From: Paraspadella gotoi
Lineage: Eukaryota; Chaetognatha
Assembly (NCBI GenBank): GCA_051294375.1
Contig: CM119270.1
Coordinates: 10,498,766 to 10,562,765 of the forward strand
Length of the DNA: 64,000 bases
Reading direction: 5' to 3'
Within the stretch, counting starts at the first letter, position 1. Every line of letters begins with the position of its first letter. Of the stretch, positions 23,324 through 36,241 are shown piece by piece. Under the pieces are notes generated by a model that ran no database searches, was not told the origin of the DNA, and worked only from the letters and a program-made list of their open reading frames with translations. Position numbers and translations under genes: made by a program.

Positions 23324-25790
23324 ATTAAAGCCCGGAAAAAGTGACAATCTGGGGAGGGAGGGGGTGAGGGATGGGGGTGGAGGGAGGAAGTTGGAGAAAA
23401 GCCTCCGAGGAAGTAGGGGGAAGGGACAGGGGGGGAGTCGATGGAGGAAAACCGAGAAACATGAAGATAAAAAAGAATGAAATTGATGGAGGGCAGATAG
23501 TTCTCATTTTCCAAGTCATTAGGAGCCATGTGCTAATGACTCCAACTTGCGAGAGCCAAAAGCGCGCTGGCAAAAAATACAAAAACTGCTCTCTCTCCTC
23601 TCTCTCTCTCTCTAGGTCTCGCGCAGATTGATCCATCACGACGCCTATGTGTTCCGCCTTATCACCGTCTCTCTTCTCTCTCTCTCTCTTTCTCTCTTTT
23701 TTTTTCTCTATTTAGTTGTCCGTTACTCTTTCTTCTTTGGATTCGCTCGAGCGGCGGAATGAAAAATCTCATCATTTATAAACCTGAAAATGTAACACTT
23801 GTAACTTGAAAAAAAAAACCAAAATAAACCTGAAAGTTTAAACTGCGTAGGTATACATTTTGTTTTTATACATTTTGAGCATTTTATTTTTGGCCAGAGT
23901 TAAATTTAAAAAAAAGAAACACTGTTACTATTCCATTAGTTTTTTCCCATTTATCTTTATTTCAAAAATTAATACTCAGTCTTTCTAATTTCATTACAAT
24001 TAAGCGACACGTCGTCACAACCGAGTTGCCTTAGAAATCGTCTTTAACACTGAAGCGACCCCTAGTTTTTTCTCTTTAAGATTATCTCCCGAATTCTGGA
24101 GAAATATTCCAAGGCGTTAGCGTTTGCGCCTTTGGTGGCCACCGCTTATCAGTTGTCGTCGCCTCTCTCTCTCTCCTCTCTCTCTCCCTCTCTCTCTCTC
24201 TCTCCTCTCACTAATCTCTCTCTCTCCATCCTCTCTTCTCTCGTCTCCATCGACACATTCACCGTCCCTGCAACCTGCATCCCACAGGCGACCTTACTCG
24301 TTAACTACCTCCAAGCCCGTCTATGTACCTATGTCTTTTCGGTCTGTCTTCCTCTCTTTCTTTTTCTCTAGCTCGCATTTCGTTTCCTTTCCGATTCCTT
24401 TTTTTTATTTTCTCTTCTTTCTTTAATTTCTTGTTTATCTCCGCACTTTTCCATTCTCCCATTTTTTTTCTCTTCCTCCGCAATTGTTTTTTTCACAAAC
24501 TTTAGTTTTTCTACCTACGTTTTTCGACTTTCCGATTTCTTTCTGAAACCTCACTGAATTGAACCCCCAGCCTCCGCTCTACTCCTGCTGATCAAACCCC
24601 CCCCCCGCCCCGAACCCGACACTACTTCTCTTTGAGTTTGTCGGGAGAAGTAACATCTCGACGACTGCCGACTTATCTGTCGGAAATATTGGCGTCGATT
24701 TAGACGCCAAAAAACGACGCGCGCCTATACTTCTTTTCTCTCCCGCTCAGCATCTTTTATTCTGTCTCCCCTGGAGGAGAGAAGGGATCGTCCGTATATT
24801 TATCCATCTGTCCTGCACCGCAAATAGAAAAAAATAAATAAAATGTCCTGTTTTTTTGGCATCAGCTCTGTCATGGGTAATTTCGGTTTTTTTTTTTAAT
24901 CTGTCGCAAACACTCACTATTCAGTTTTACTGTCTTCTTTTACTTGTTTTTGTAATACAGTCAGATGGGTTGGCAAAATCTTCTCTATCCGAAATCTCTT
25001 TCTCTCCTCTTCGTCTTCCCTCATGGTCTCTCTCTCTCTCTCCTCCCTCTCTCTCTCTCTCTCTCTCCATCCACCCATGCTCACACTCTCCATCCACTCC
25101 CTCTACCTTCACAGTTGACGACATTTCTCCTCGAGGAAACGACGACTCAAAATTGCTTTTATTCAGTTTTTGGTTGGTGGGGCTCGTTTTAGCTTCAATC
25201 TCCTTCTATATATCTCAAAAGAACCGAAATCCATTAAGAGAACCGCACACGAGGCAGAGCCGTACGTTTTTTTTCCGGCATTTTGTTTTTTCATTCTATA
25301 AAAAAATCCTTTTCTCCTTTTATTTTCCCGCTTTGTTGTTTGGCTGCTTCCGATTTTTATTTTCCTCATTTTTTTTTCTCTCTCTTTTTTTGTTCGTGGT
25401 TGGTGGAACTCTCTGTATCCCAACTGCGTTTATTTATACGCCTCTTCATCTCCATACTAACGCAGTGTGCAACATCGGATTCGCCGTTTTGCAACAATCT
25501 CGATGAAAGGCTTTCATTTCCTAAAGCACAAAGGGTTTTTCTCGTCCCTTTTTGTGTCGCGGCGTCATTCAATGGTTTCCGCTCTCTCTCTGGCTCTCTC
25601 TCTTTCGCTTTCTCTCTCTCTCTCCTTTCCCTCTCTCTGCTCTCTCTCGTGTTCCGTCAAGTCTCCTCTCTCTCTCCTCCGTCTCCTCTCTTCTCTCTCT
25701 TTTTTGCTTCATTCAATGGCTTCCACATAAGTAGGCCGTTTCCATCTCCGCAACTGGGTTTTTTCTATTTTCTTTCTCTTTCTTTCCTTT

Positions 25791-26062
25791 CTTTCTTCTA
25801 GGTCCTATTCTTTCTTTCTTTCTTTCTTTTCTTTGCTTTCTTTCTTTCTTTCTTTCTTTCTTCTTTTTTTCTTTCTTTCTTTCTGCTTTCTTTCTTTTTT
25901 CTTTCTTCTTTTTTCTTTCCTTCTTTCTTTTTTTCATTTCTCCTCTTTTTATTTTCTTTCATTTTCTTTTTTTTTTTCTTTCTTTCTTTTTCTCTTCCTT
26001 TCTTTCTTCTTCTTTCTTCTTTCTTTTCTTTTCTTTCTTTCTTTCTTTCTTTCTTTTTCTAA
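25791..26062. repeat. (TTTC)n tetranucleotide array
   Basis: Imperfect TTTC/TTTTC array. Its reverse-complement partner is at 33606-33869. Confidence 0.95.
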
Positions 26063-26417
26063 ATTATAAATCTACCTTTGTCGGTCCGTCGGTCCCACCC
26101 CAAAATCTTGTCGGTAAGTAACCTAAATCATCTCAGAATATCGAATTATTAATAAAATTTTTCAAAAATATTTACGTCCGTCGTTCATCCATCCGTCCCG
26201 TCCTTCTGTAAGTCCGTCGTTCTGTCTCCCCTAGCTTTGAACCCAATTACTCAGTAATGTTTTGGGCGATTGAATTGAAATTTTGTAATTTGGGTAGAAA
26301 GTTGTTGTGATTGGCAAAAATCGAGTTTCGATGGAATCGTCTAAATAGAAATGAGTAAAAAATGAAAAATCAAAAATCCATTTCACTATTTGATATGCTT
26401 TTTGTCCTTTTTTAGTC

Positions 26418-26441
26418 GGGATCTGCTTATCAGCAGATCCC
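26418..26441. repeat. 10-bp hairpin GGGATCTGCT/AGCAGATCCC
   Basis: Perfect 10-bp inverted repeat with a TATC loop at the edge of a dispersed repeat. CAGATCCGA followed by AAAAAGGA recurs near 41000 and 33190. Confidence 0.7.
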
Positions 26442-26799
26442 CACCTCTAATAATTCACTTTGTCGGTCTGTCGGTCCACCCCCTCAATCATATCGTCATT
26501 CACTTATAGTCATTTTAAGAAATATCGAATTATTTTAATTATGCAAATTAAAACGTTTTCATCGTCTGTCTGTCTGTCATCTATCTTATCTATCTGTCTG
26601 TCTGTCTTTCGTTTCCTACTTAGCAAATAAACAACCAATTACTCGGATGAATGGATGGATTGGAAATGTAGACATTTTTTGTGTGGGTTAGGGGAATGCA
26701 TGAATTAGCTGGAAATCAGTTTTCGATGGGAATCGTTTGAGTGAAATGAAGTTAAAAATGAAAAAACAACAAAATACTCTTTCACTCATTGATTATGCT

Positions 26800-27260
26800 A
26801 CTTTTTCTTTTTATATTAAATTAAAATGCAAGAGGTATTAATTAATCAATAAATAATTAGTTTATTTAATCAATTAGTCAAATAAATTAATTAATAATTA
26901 ATTAATCATTCAATTAATCAATCAAAACAACATTTAATAAAATAATTAATAGATTATTAACTTTAATTAATTAATTAATTATGATAATGATCGTGGGCAG
27001 ATCCGACATTGTTTGCCTCAACTTGTTATATTAAAATGTAAATTCAAGCAGCATCAATTAATTATTGATAATTAGTAATCAATTATTAATTGTTAATATT
27101 ATTGTAATTAAATCAATTAATAAAATAATGAAAATTGTTGTTTTTGTGATTGAAAGCCAACAAAGTGAAAACGATTTTGACGGCGATAAAAAATTAATAT
27201 TAATTAATTAATTTAAATTTTTAATTAATAAATTACTGAGCAGCTGTTACCGCTAATGAT
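26800..27260. repeat. (TTAA/ATTA)-rich region
   Basis: Dense AATTAATTAAT runs with a copy of the CAAGTTTGAGC-family core in reverse at about 26990-27045. The mirrored copy is at 32330-32740. Confidence 0.7.
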
Positions 27261-27813
27261 AGTGTCTTGCATTTTTTATTTCTGTAATTTTTTATCATAA
27301 TTTTATTTTTTATAAAGTTATTTCTATCATGACTACAGAAAATACATATTTTTACTGTGATAAAGTAAAAAATAGTAGAATATCATAACTCGGTAAATGC
27401 TAATCAGCGACTACCCTGTCACATATTTTCTTTTTTCTCTATCCTTCCTCCAACCTCCTTTCTCTTTCATCCTTCACTTTCATGCCCTCATCCCGCAAAT
27501 TTCCCTTTGACATCACTTGCCTCCCTTTCCTCCCTTTCTCGCTTCCCCTCTTTATCCAAAAAACAACCTTTCATCTTTATTTTGCTTCTTTTGAATTTAG
27601 AACTCATTTATTTTCTTTTCGGCAAACTGAAAAAAATTATCATTCGTTAGACATAACCCACCCACACTCTCTCTCCATGACAATTCTTTATCAGGACCGT
27701 TCCGGATTCCCAACCTCAAATTTAAATCCATATAGAAAATCATTCTTTTTTTTTCGTCTGAAGAAACTTGGAATAACTTAAAATTAGTTTTTCCCAGGTG
27801 GGGTCAAAAAATT

Positions 27814-27871
27814 TTTTGATTTTTTTTTTTTTCCTGTGGTTTTTTTTTTTTTTTTGGGGTTTTTTTTATTT

Positions 27872-27926
<55 letters not shown>

Positions 27927-27945
27927 TTTTTTTTTTTTTTTTTAT

Positions 27946-27990
<45 letters not shown>
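27814..27990. repeat. Poly-T tract
   Basis: About 175 bp almost purely T, with a few A or G. It is read as poly-Phe. Such a tract is also a likely site of sequencing error. Confidence 0.95.
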
Positions 27991-27994
<4 letters not shown>

Positions 27995-29369
27995 CGTTTG
28001 TTTTTTTTCTTTCTGGAGATGTTGTCTCTCAGCCTTCTGCCTCTGCTGTTGTATTATCTCATCGTTCTCCGGTCGTCGCTCTCATTCCTCTTGGCGGGCG
28101 TTGTAGGGTACGTGGAGGTTCTAGCCCTCCGTCGTGTGATCCCCGCTCCTACTCTCTCGCTATATCTCCTCCCCAGTCTCATCTGCTGGCTGTTAGGTTT
28201 AGATTAGGTTTAAGAATTAGATTGGTGGGTTTAGGTTAGGCGTTTAAAGACTTATGTTTAACTGTTCAGGATTAATTAATTGAAAAATATTTAAAACTCG
28301 TATTTAAGGTAAGGTTTAAGAAATTAAGATTCTTTAAGATTATGGTTAAAGATTATAATATAAGTTTTAAAACAAATTAAGGCAAAATATAAGCGTTAAA
28401 ATTTTAGTTTCGGCATAAAGGAATAGAAATGGGACGCTTGGGAAAATAGAACCTAATTCCTTCATTCGCTTTTCCTTCTTTTTTAGTCAACGTTGAAATT
28501 CATTTGGAGTTAGGCGAGAAATCTCGGGGTTCCAGCCGACCTTCGCCGAAAAAGTCCAGACGAATTTGCAAAAAAGAACAACGACCAACACAACACACCA
28601 AAAAGAAGGCGGTTTTGTCGGTTTTGGGTCGTTTTGTCGGTTTGGTCGATTTTGTCGCTGTATAAGTTCGGTTTGTTCGGTCTTGAGGGAGAAAAAAAAT
28701 GTTTCAAGTTAATTTTTCCCCATCAGTTGAGACCAAAGAAGATAAGAGGAAAGACAAATTCCGTTCGTGAAATTCTTATTTCCAAGACTTAAAGAATAAT
28801 TGATATAAGAAAACAAAACCAAAGCGACTTTGGTCTTAAAGAGTACGAAACATGAAAATAGAACATAAAATCAAATATAAGTTATAGTTTTAATTAGAAT
28901 TAGTTTACTTACATGATCCATTTAAAAAAAAAAGAAATTCATTTAGATAGTCCTGTCTCATCTCCTCTCTTCTCTCTCTCTCTTCTCTCTCCCTCTCTCT
29001 CTTCTCTCTTCTCTTTCTCTTTCTTTCTTTATCTCTCCTCTCTCCCTCTCCTCTCCTCTCTCTCTCCCATCCACATCACACAGGTGGCATATTCATTAAC
29101 TGGCCAGTGCGTTGCGCCCTCTTTAATTGCCAAATTCCCGTCGCCGCATCGCGTCGCCACACATCAGTCAATAACATTAACAACCCGAGTAATTTGTTAA
29201 TTTCTTTTTTTCATAATCTTTCGTAAAGTAAAATTAATAAAATTTTTAACTATTTTAACATTCTTAAATAGTTTCATCTTTCTCCCGTTATATTTTTCCG
29301 CGACTTTTTCCCACCAATCACCCATTTGACACCTTCTATCTATCGCTCCTTCAGAATCAATTCCGCGCA

Positions 29370-30112
29370 CGCACCCTCCCGCATTTCTCCTCCCCTTCCT
29401 CCTCCCCCTCTCCCATCCTTCCCTCGCAATTCGCCACCCCCTTACCCTTCCTCCTCCCCTCTCCATCCCTTCCGACCCCTTATCGCATCGCCCACCCCCT
29501 TACCCTTCCTCCTCCCTGCTCCATCCCTTTCCCCTTTCGCAATCTCCGGCCCACGCCCTTCCCTTCCTCCTCCCCTCCTACCATCCCTTCCCTTTCGCAT
29601 TCGCCCACCGGGCCCCTTCCCTTCCTCCTCCCCTCTCCATCCTTCCCCCTTTTCGCATTCGCACATCGCCACCTTCCCCATTCCTCCTCCATCTCCATCC
29701 CTTCCCCCTTTCGCAATTCGCCCACCCCCTTCCCTTCGCTCCCTCCCTCTCCCACTCCCTTCCTCCTTCTCGCAATTCGAGCCCCACCCTTCCCTTCCTC
29801 CACCCATCTCCAATCCGCTTCCCTCCTTTCGCAATTCGCCCACCCCCTTCCCTTCCTCTCCCAATCCCCATCCCTTCCCCTTTCCGCAATCGCCACATTC
29901 GACCCTTCCCTCCTCCTCCCCATCTTCTCCAGTCCCTCCCTTCGCAATTGCGCCCAACCCCCTTCCCCTTCCTCCTCCTCTCCATCCCTTCCCCCTTTCG
30001 CATTCCGCCCACCCCCTTCCTACCTCTCATCCCCTCCATCCCTTCCCCCTTTCGCATATCGCACCCCTTCCCTTCCTCTCCCCTCATACATCCCTTCCCC
30101 CTTTCGCAATCA
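29370..30112. repeat. ~57-bp C/T minisatellite
   Basis: About thirteen head-to-tail copies containing CCCTTTCGCAATTCGCCCAC then CCCCTTCCCTTCCTCCTCCC. Single-base length differences in the C and T runs shift the frame in every unit, so the 305-residue open frame is not a gene. Confidence 0.92.
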
Positions 30113-30161
30113 GCCTCATATCGTTGCGTCTCCCTCCTCCATCTCTCTCTCTTCTCTCTCT

Positions 30162-30192
<31 letters not shown>

Positions 30193-30369
30193 TTTCATCA
30201 TGATTATAATTCTCTTTTTCTCGGATTCTCTGTTTTAGTTTAGTAACTTTAATTCAATATTAAATTCGCCCCAATTGAATTTTCTGCCTTACAACATTCT
30301 TAATATCACTCTCCTTATATTATTTCAATTTTTCCCTTTATCCATTTCCCTTCGCCCATTTTCTCCTCT

Positions 30370-30560
30370 CTTCCTACCGTCTCCCTCCTTAATTCATCCT
30401 CTTCGTCTCCCTCTCTGTCTCCCACTCTCTTTTCTCGACTCTCCCTCCTCTCGTGAATGGGTGCCTTCATTGAATGTGAGCTGCGGTGTCGGTGACATCA
30501 AAGAAATGAAATAAGGAAGAAAGAGGAAAACAACACAAAGTCTGCGAATGAATAAAATTT
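30370..30560. repeat. Giant palindrome, left inner arm
   Basis: Contains TTCATTGAATGTGAG, TGTCGGTGACATCAAA and CAACACAAAGTCTGCGAATG. All occur reversed at 31326-31500. The symmetry axis is near 30943. Confidence 0.85.
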
Positions 30561-31325
30561 CCAGAGAGAGAGAGAGAGAGAGAGGAGAGAGGAGAGATAA
30601 GAAAGAGTGAGAGAGAGGAGAGAGAGAGAGAGAGAGAAGAGAGAGAGAAGAGAGAGAGAGATAGAAGAAAGAAAGAGAGAGGAGAGAGAGGAGAGACCGA
30701 GAGAGAGAGGAGAGATAGAGAGAGAGAGAGAGGAGTGGAGAAGGGCAGAAGGAGAGAGTGAGGAGAGAGGAGAGAGAGAGGGAGTGAGAGAGAAGAGAGA
30801 GAGAGAGAGGGGCGGGGGGAGAGATGAAAGGCTCTAACGGCATACCGCACAGAGAGTCGGATTTTACCGGTGTGAAAGTCGCTGCGAGAGAGAAAAAAAA
30901 AAGATGAGAGAGAGAGAGAGAACGAGAGAGGGAGAGAGAAGAGAGAGAGGAGACGAGAGAAGAGAGAGAGAGAGAGAGAGAAGAGAGAGAGAGGGAGAAA
31001 ACCGACGTCCATCAATTCAAACATTTTATTTTTGTTTTTTTCTTCAACAGTGTGCACAGAACGAATTTCTCTTTCTTCGCGTCCCGCGTGCTCTGCGTCT
31101 CTCGCCCGCGGACAATGCATTCATTTTCATTTACATTCTTTAAAAGGAGAAAAGACACAGATATGAGACTGAGACGATGACGACGAACACAAAGTGGAGG
31201 ACAAAGAAGAGAAAAAACAGCTCGGGGGTGTTGTTGGTGGGGACCCCCGGGGTAAGTTAGGGGTGAGAGGTTGGTGGAGATGGATTTAGAGTTTTGTGCG
31301 GGACAACAAGCCAGAAGAGTTAAAT
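30561..31325. other. Palindrome spacer
   Basis: Region between the inner arms with no mirrored partner: interrupted (GA)n to 30830, a short unique stretch, (GA)n at 30905-30990, then about 330 bp of mixed sequence. No gene seen. Confidence 0.6.
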
Positions 31326-31500
31326 TTTATTCATTCCGCAGACTTTGTGTTGTTTTCCTCCTTTTCTTCCTTTTATTCATTTCCTTTTGATGTCACCGAC
31401 ACCGAGCTCACATTCAATGAAGGCACCCATTCACGAGAAGGAGGGAGAGTCGAGAAAGAGAGTGGGAGACAGAGAGGGAGACGAAGAGAGGAATAAGGAG
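31326..31500. repeat. Giant palindrome, right inner arm
   Basis: Reverse complement of 30370-30560 with small differences. It is cut by the gap at 31552. Confidence 0.85.
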
Positions 31501-31551
31501 GGAGACGGAGGAAGAAGAGGAGAAAAATGGCGAAAGGGAAATGGATAAAGA

Positions 31552-31883
31552 NNNNNNNNNNNNNNNNNNNNNNNNNNNNNNNNNNNNNNNNNNNNNNNNN
31601 NNNNNNNNNNNNNNNNNNNNNNNNNNNNNNNNNNNNNNNNNNNNNNNNNNNNNNNNNNNNNNNNNNNNNNNNNNNNNNNNNNNNNNNNNNNNNNNNNNNN
31701 NNNNNNNNNNNNNNNNNNNNNNNNNNNNNNNNNNNNNNNNNNNNNNNNNNNNNNNNNNNNNNNNNNNNNNNNNNNNNNNNNNNNNNNNNNNNNNNNNNNN
31801 NNNNNNNNNNNNNNNNNNNNNNNNNNNNNNNNNNNNNNNNNNNNNNNNNNNNNNNNNNNNNNNNNNNNNNNNNNNNNNNNNNN
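31552..31883. other. Assembly gap (332 N)
   Basis: By symmetry the missing right-arm sequence should correspond to about 27720-30370, some 2.6 kb, so the gap is probably undersized. Confidence 1.
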
Positions 31884-33605
31884 ATCCGGACGGGTCATGA
31901 TGAAAGAATGTCATGGAGAGAGAGAGTGGGTGGGTGTCTCAACGAATGAAATTTTTTTTCAGTTTGCGAAAGAAAATAAATGAGTCTAAATTCAAAAGAA
32001 GCAAAATAAAGATGAAAGGGTTTTTTGGATAAAGAGGGAAGCGAGAAGGGAGGAAAGGGAGGCAGTGATTCGAAAAGGAAAAATGAAAATGGAGGAAAGA
32101 GAAAGGAGGTTGGAGGAAGGATAGAGAAAAAGGAAAATATGTAGACAGGGTATGTTCGCTATTAGATTTACCGAGTTATGATATTCTACTATAGTTTTTA
32201 CTTTATCACAGTAAAAATATGTATTTTCTGTAGTCATGATAGAAATAACTTTAATAAAAAATAATTATGATAAAAAATTACAGAAATAAAAATGCAAGAA
32301 CGATCATTAGCGGTAAGCAGCTGCTCAGATAATTTATTAATTAAAAAATTAAATAATTAATTAATATTAATTTTTTTTATTCGCGTCAAAATCGTTTTCC
32401 ACTTTGTTGGCTTTCAATCACAAAACAACAATTTCGATTATTTTATTAATTGATTAATTACAAAATAATTAACAATTAATTAATTGATTACTAATTTATC
32501 AATAATTAATTGATGCTGCTTGAATTTACATTTAATATAACAAGTTTGAGCAAACAATGTCGGATCTGCCCACGATCATTATCATAATTAATTAATTAAA
32601 GTTAATTAATTAATTAATTAATTTTTATCTGAAATGTTGGTTTTGATTGATTAATTGACTGATTAATTAATTATTGATTAATTATTTGACTAATTGATTA
32701 AATAACTAATTATTTATTTGATTAATTAATACCTCTTGCATTTAAATTAAATATTAAAAAGAAAAAGTAGCATAATCAAGCCGAGGGAAAGAGTATTGTT
32801 GTTGTTTTTTTTCATTTAAATCTCATTTCCCACTCAAAAACCGATTTCCAATCGAAACTTGATTTCCCAAGCTTAATCAAATGCACTTCCCTACCCACAC
32901 TAAACTGTCATTCCAATCCCATAATCCATCCATTCAATCACGGTAAACTTGGTATTTTTTGCTAAGGTGGGAAAGACAGACAGACAGTACTCCAGACAGA
33001 TATAGATAGATTAGTACCAGACAAGAACAGACGGAGGAAAATTCTGTTTTTTTATTTTGCATAATTAATAATTCGAATATTCTAATAATGATATATAAGT
33101 GAAAATTGCCCCGACTTCGGATTGGGGGGGCGGACGCGACGGACCGACAAGGTGAATTATATCGAGTGGGGAAGATTCCGTCTGCTGATAACAGATCCGA
33201 CTAAAAAGAACAAAAAGGCATAATCAACTCATAGTGAAATGGATTTTGCTTTTTTCCATTTTTTACCCCACTATCAATTTCCATTTAGAACGATTCCTGT
33301 GAAACTCCGATTTTTCTGCTTCAATGCAAACGCATTGACACTTTTTCTACCCACCAATAACAAAATTTCAATTCAATCGCCTCCAAACATTACTACTGAG
33401 GTAATAATGGCGTTGTCAAACAAGCTAACGGAGGACAGGACGGATACGGACCGTACAGAAGGACGGACGGAATGGATGAACGGACGCTGAACGTAGCATT
33501 TTTTTATTTTTCTTGAAAAATTCTGAGATGATCTTAAGGTTACTTTACCGACAAGATTTTTGGGGTGGGACCGACGGACCCGCAAAGTAGAATTATTAAA
33601 TTTTA

Positions 33606-33869
33606 AGCAAAAAGAAAGAAAAAGAAAGAAAGAAAAAAAGAAAAAGAATGAAGAAATAAAAAAAGAGAGAAAAAGAAAAAAAAGAAAGAAAGAAAAGAAA
33701 AAAAAGAAAAGAAAGAAAGATAAAAGAAGAAAAGAAAAAAAGAGAGAAAGAAGAAGAAAGAAGAAGAAGAAAGGAAAGGAAAGAAGAAAGAAAGAAAGAA
33801 AGAAGAAAGAGAGAAAGGAAAGAAAGCAAAGGAAGAAAGAAAGAGAGAAAAGAAGAAGAAAGAAAGGGA
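33606..33869. repeat. (GAAA)n array
   Basis: Imperfect GAAA/GAAAA array, mirror of 25791-26062, cut by a gap. Confidence 0.95.
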
Positions 33870-33952
33870 NNNNNNNNNNNNNNNNNNNNNNNNNNNNNNN
33901 NNNNNNNNNNNNNNNNNNNNNNNNNNNNNNNNNNNNNNNNNNNNNNNNNNNN
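33870..33952. other. Assembly gap (83 N)
   Basis: Run of N within the right palindrome arm, between the GAAA array and a GAGA stretch. Confidence 1.
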
Positions 33953-34496
33953 GAGAGAGAGCCAGAGAGAGAGCGGAAACCATTGAATGACGCCGCGACA
34001 CAAAAAGGGAGAGAAAAACCCTGTGCTTTAGAAATGAAGCCTTTCATCGAGATTGTTGCAAAACGGCGAATCCGAAGTTGCACACTGCGTTAGTATGGAG
34101 ATGAAGAGGGCGTAGAAATAAACGCAGTGTGATACAGAGAGTTCCACAACCACGAACAAAAAAAGAGAGAGAAAAAAAATGAGAAAATAAAACGGAGCAG
34201 CCAAACAAACAAAGCGGGAAAAATAAAAGGGAGAAAAGAATTTTTTTTAGAATGAAAAAAAAAATGCCGGAAAAAAAACGTAGGCTCTGCTCGTGTGCGG
34301 TCTTAATGGATTTCGGTTCTTTGAGATGATATAGAAGGAGTTGAAGCTAAAACGAGGCCCCACCAACCAAAACTGATAAAAGCAATTTTGAGTCGTCGTC
34401 TTCCTCGAGGAGAAATGTCGTCAACTGTGAAGGTAGAGGGAGTGGAGGAGAGTGTGAGATGGAGTGAGTTTTCCGACAGATTAAAAAAAAACCCGA

Positions 34497-34677
34497 NNNN
34501 NNNNNNNNNNNNNNNNNNNNNNNNNNNNNNNNNNNNNNNNNNNNNNNNNNNNNNNNNNNNNNNNNNNNNNNNNNNNNNNNNNNNNNNNNNNNNNNNNNNN
34601 NNNNNNNNNNNNNNNNNNNNNNNNNNNNNNNNNNNNNNNNNNNNNNNNNNNNNNNNNNNNNNNNNNNNNNNNNNNNN
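34497..34677. other. Assembly gap (181 N)
   Basis: Run of N; its left flank (TTTTCCGACAGATTAAAAAA) recurs at 34902, inside the duplicated stretch. Confidence 1.
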
Positions 34678-35224
34678 GAAATTACCCATGACAGATGCGG
34701 ATGCCAAAAGAAACAGACATTTTATTTATTTTTTTCTTTTGCGGTGGCACGGACAGATGGATAAATATACGGACGATCCCTTCTCTCCTCCAGGGGGAGA
34801 CAGATAAAAAGATGCTGAGCGGAGAAGTAGCGCGCGTCGGTTTTTTGGGGTCTAAATCGACGCCAATTTTCCCGACAGATAAGTCGGCAGTCGTCAGTGA
34901 GTTTTCCGACAGATTAAAAAAAAACCCGAAAATTACCCATGACCCAGGATTGCGATGCCAAAAGAAACAGACATTTATTGTAAATTTTTTCTTTGCGGTG
35001 GACGGACAGATGGATAAATATACGACGATCCCCTTCTCTCCTCCAGGGAAGACAGATATTAAAAAAGATCTGGAGCCGGAGAAAGATATAGCGCGCGTCA
35101 GGTTTTTGTCGTCTAAATCGACGCCAATTTTCCCGACAGATAAGTCCGCAGTTCGTCGAGATGTTTACTTCGGCCCGACAAAACTTCAAAGGAGAAGTAG
35201 TGTCGGGTCGGTGTTGGGGTTTGA
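34678..35224 (+). repeat. Local direct duplication beside gaps (2 x ~240 bp)
   Basis: The block from AATTACCCATGACAGATGCG to GTCGGCAGTCGTC occurs twice in a row (from about 34680 and from about 34930), whereas the mirrored left arm has it once (about 24650-24890). Confidence 0.85.
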
Positions 35225-35249
35225 NNNNNNNNNNNNNNNNNNNNNNNNN
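35225..35249. other. Assembly gap (25 N)
   Basis: Default-length N spacer. Confidence 1.
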
Positions 35250-36183
35250 TGATCAGCAGGAGTAGAGCGGAAGGCTGGGTCAATTCAGTGAGGTTCAGAA
35301 AGATCGAAAGTCGAAAACGTAGGTAGAAAAACTAAAGTTTGTGAAAAAAACAATTAGCGGAGGAAGAGAAAAAATGGGAAGAATGGGAAAAGGGCGGAGA
35401 AAAACAAGGAAATTAAAAAGAAAAGAAGAGAAAATAAAAAAAAGGAATCGGAAAGGAAACGAAATGCGAGTAAGAGAAAAAGAAAGAGAGGAAGACAGAC
35501 CGAAAGACATAGGTACATAGACGGCTGGAGGTTAGGTAACGAATAAGGCGCCTGTGGGATTGAGTTGCGGACGGGTGAAATGTGGCATGAGACGAGAAGA
35601 GAGAGAGAGAGAGAGAGATGAGAGAGAGACGGAAGGAGAGACAGAGAGAGAGAGAGGGAGAGAGAGAGAGAGGCCGACGACAACTGATAAGCCGGGGCAC
35701 CCCCAAAGGCCGCAAACGCCTAAACGGCCTTTGAATATTCTCAGAATTCGGGAGATAAGTTCTTAAAAGAAAAAAACTAGGGCTCGCCCCCAGGTTAAAG
35801 ACGATTTTTTAAGCAACTCGGGTTTGTCACGACAGTGTCGCTCTGAATTTTGTAATGGAGAAAGTTAGAAATTGTATTGAAGTTTTTGAAATAAATAAAA
35901 ATGGAAAAAAACTATGGAATAGTGATTACCAGTGTTCTTTTTTTTTAAATTTTTTTACTCTGGCAAATATAAAAATGCTCAAAATGTAAACAAAATGTAT
36001 ACCTACGCAGTTTTAAACTTTTCAGTTTTTATTTTGGTTTTTTTTGTTTTCAAGTACAATGTTACATTTCATGGTTTATAAATTGATAGATTTTTATTCG
36101 CGCTGAGCGAAATCAAAGAAGAAAGAAGTAACGGAGCTAAATAGAGAAAAAAAAAAAAAAAAGGAGAGAAGAGGAGAGAGGAT

Positions 36184-36241
<58 letters not shown>

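Larger units (their letters stand above)
23324..27720. repeat. Giant palindrome, left outer arm
   Basis: Matches 31884-36575 in reverse complement over its length. Anchor pairs: CCCGGAAAAAGTGACAATCTG at 23331 faces 36535-36565, the GCTTATCAGTTGTCGTCG stretch at about 24147 faces 35680-35700, and GACTACAGAAAATACAT at about 27330 faces 32220-32240. Indels and substitutions are frequent. Confidence 0.85.

Noticed and set aside
27798-28207. Hydrophobic frame (poly-Phe then a Leu-rich stretch)
   Set aside because: The first half is a poly-T tract and the remainder has no splice or start support.
29326-30243. 305-residue open frame and its antisense Gly/Arg/Glu frames
   Set aside because: A 57-bp C/T minisatellite with length-variable C and T runs; the frame changes from unit to unit.
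33373-34093. 236-residue frame across an N gap
   Set aside because: It crosses unknown bases and a (GAAA)n array.
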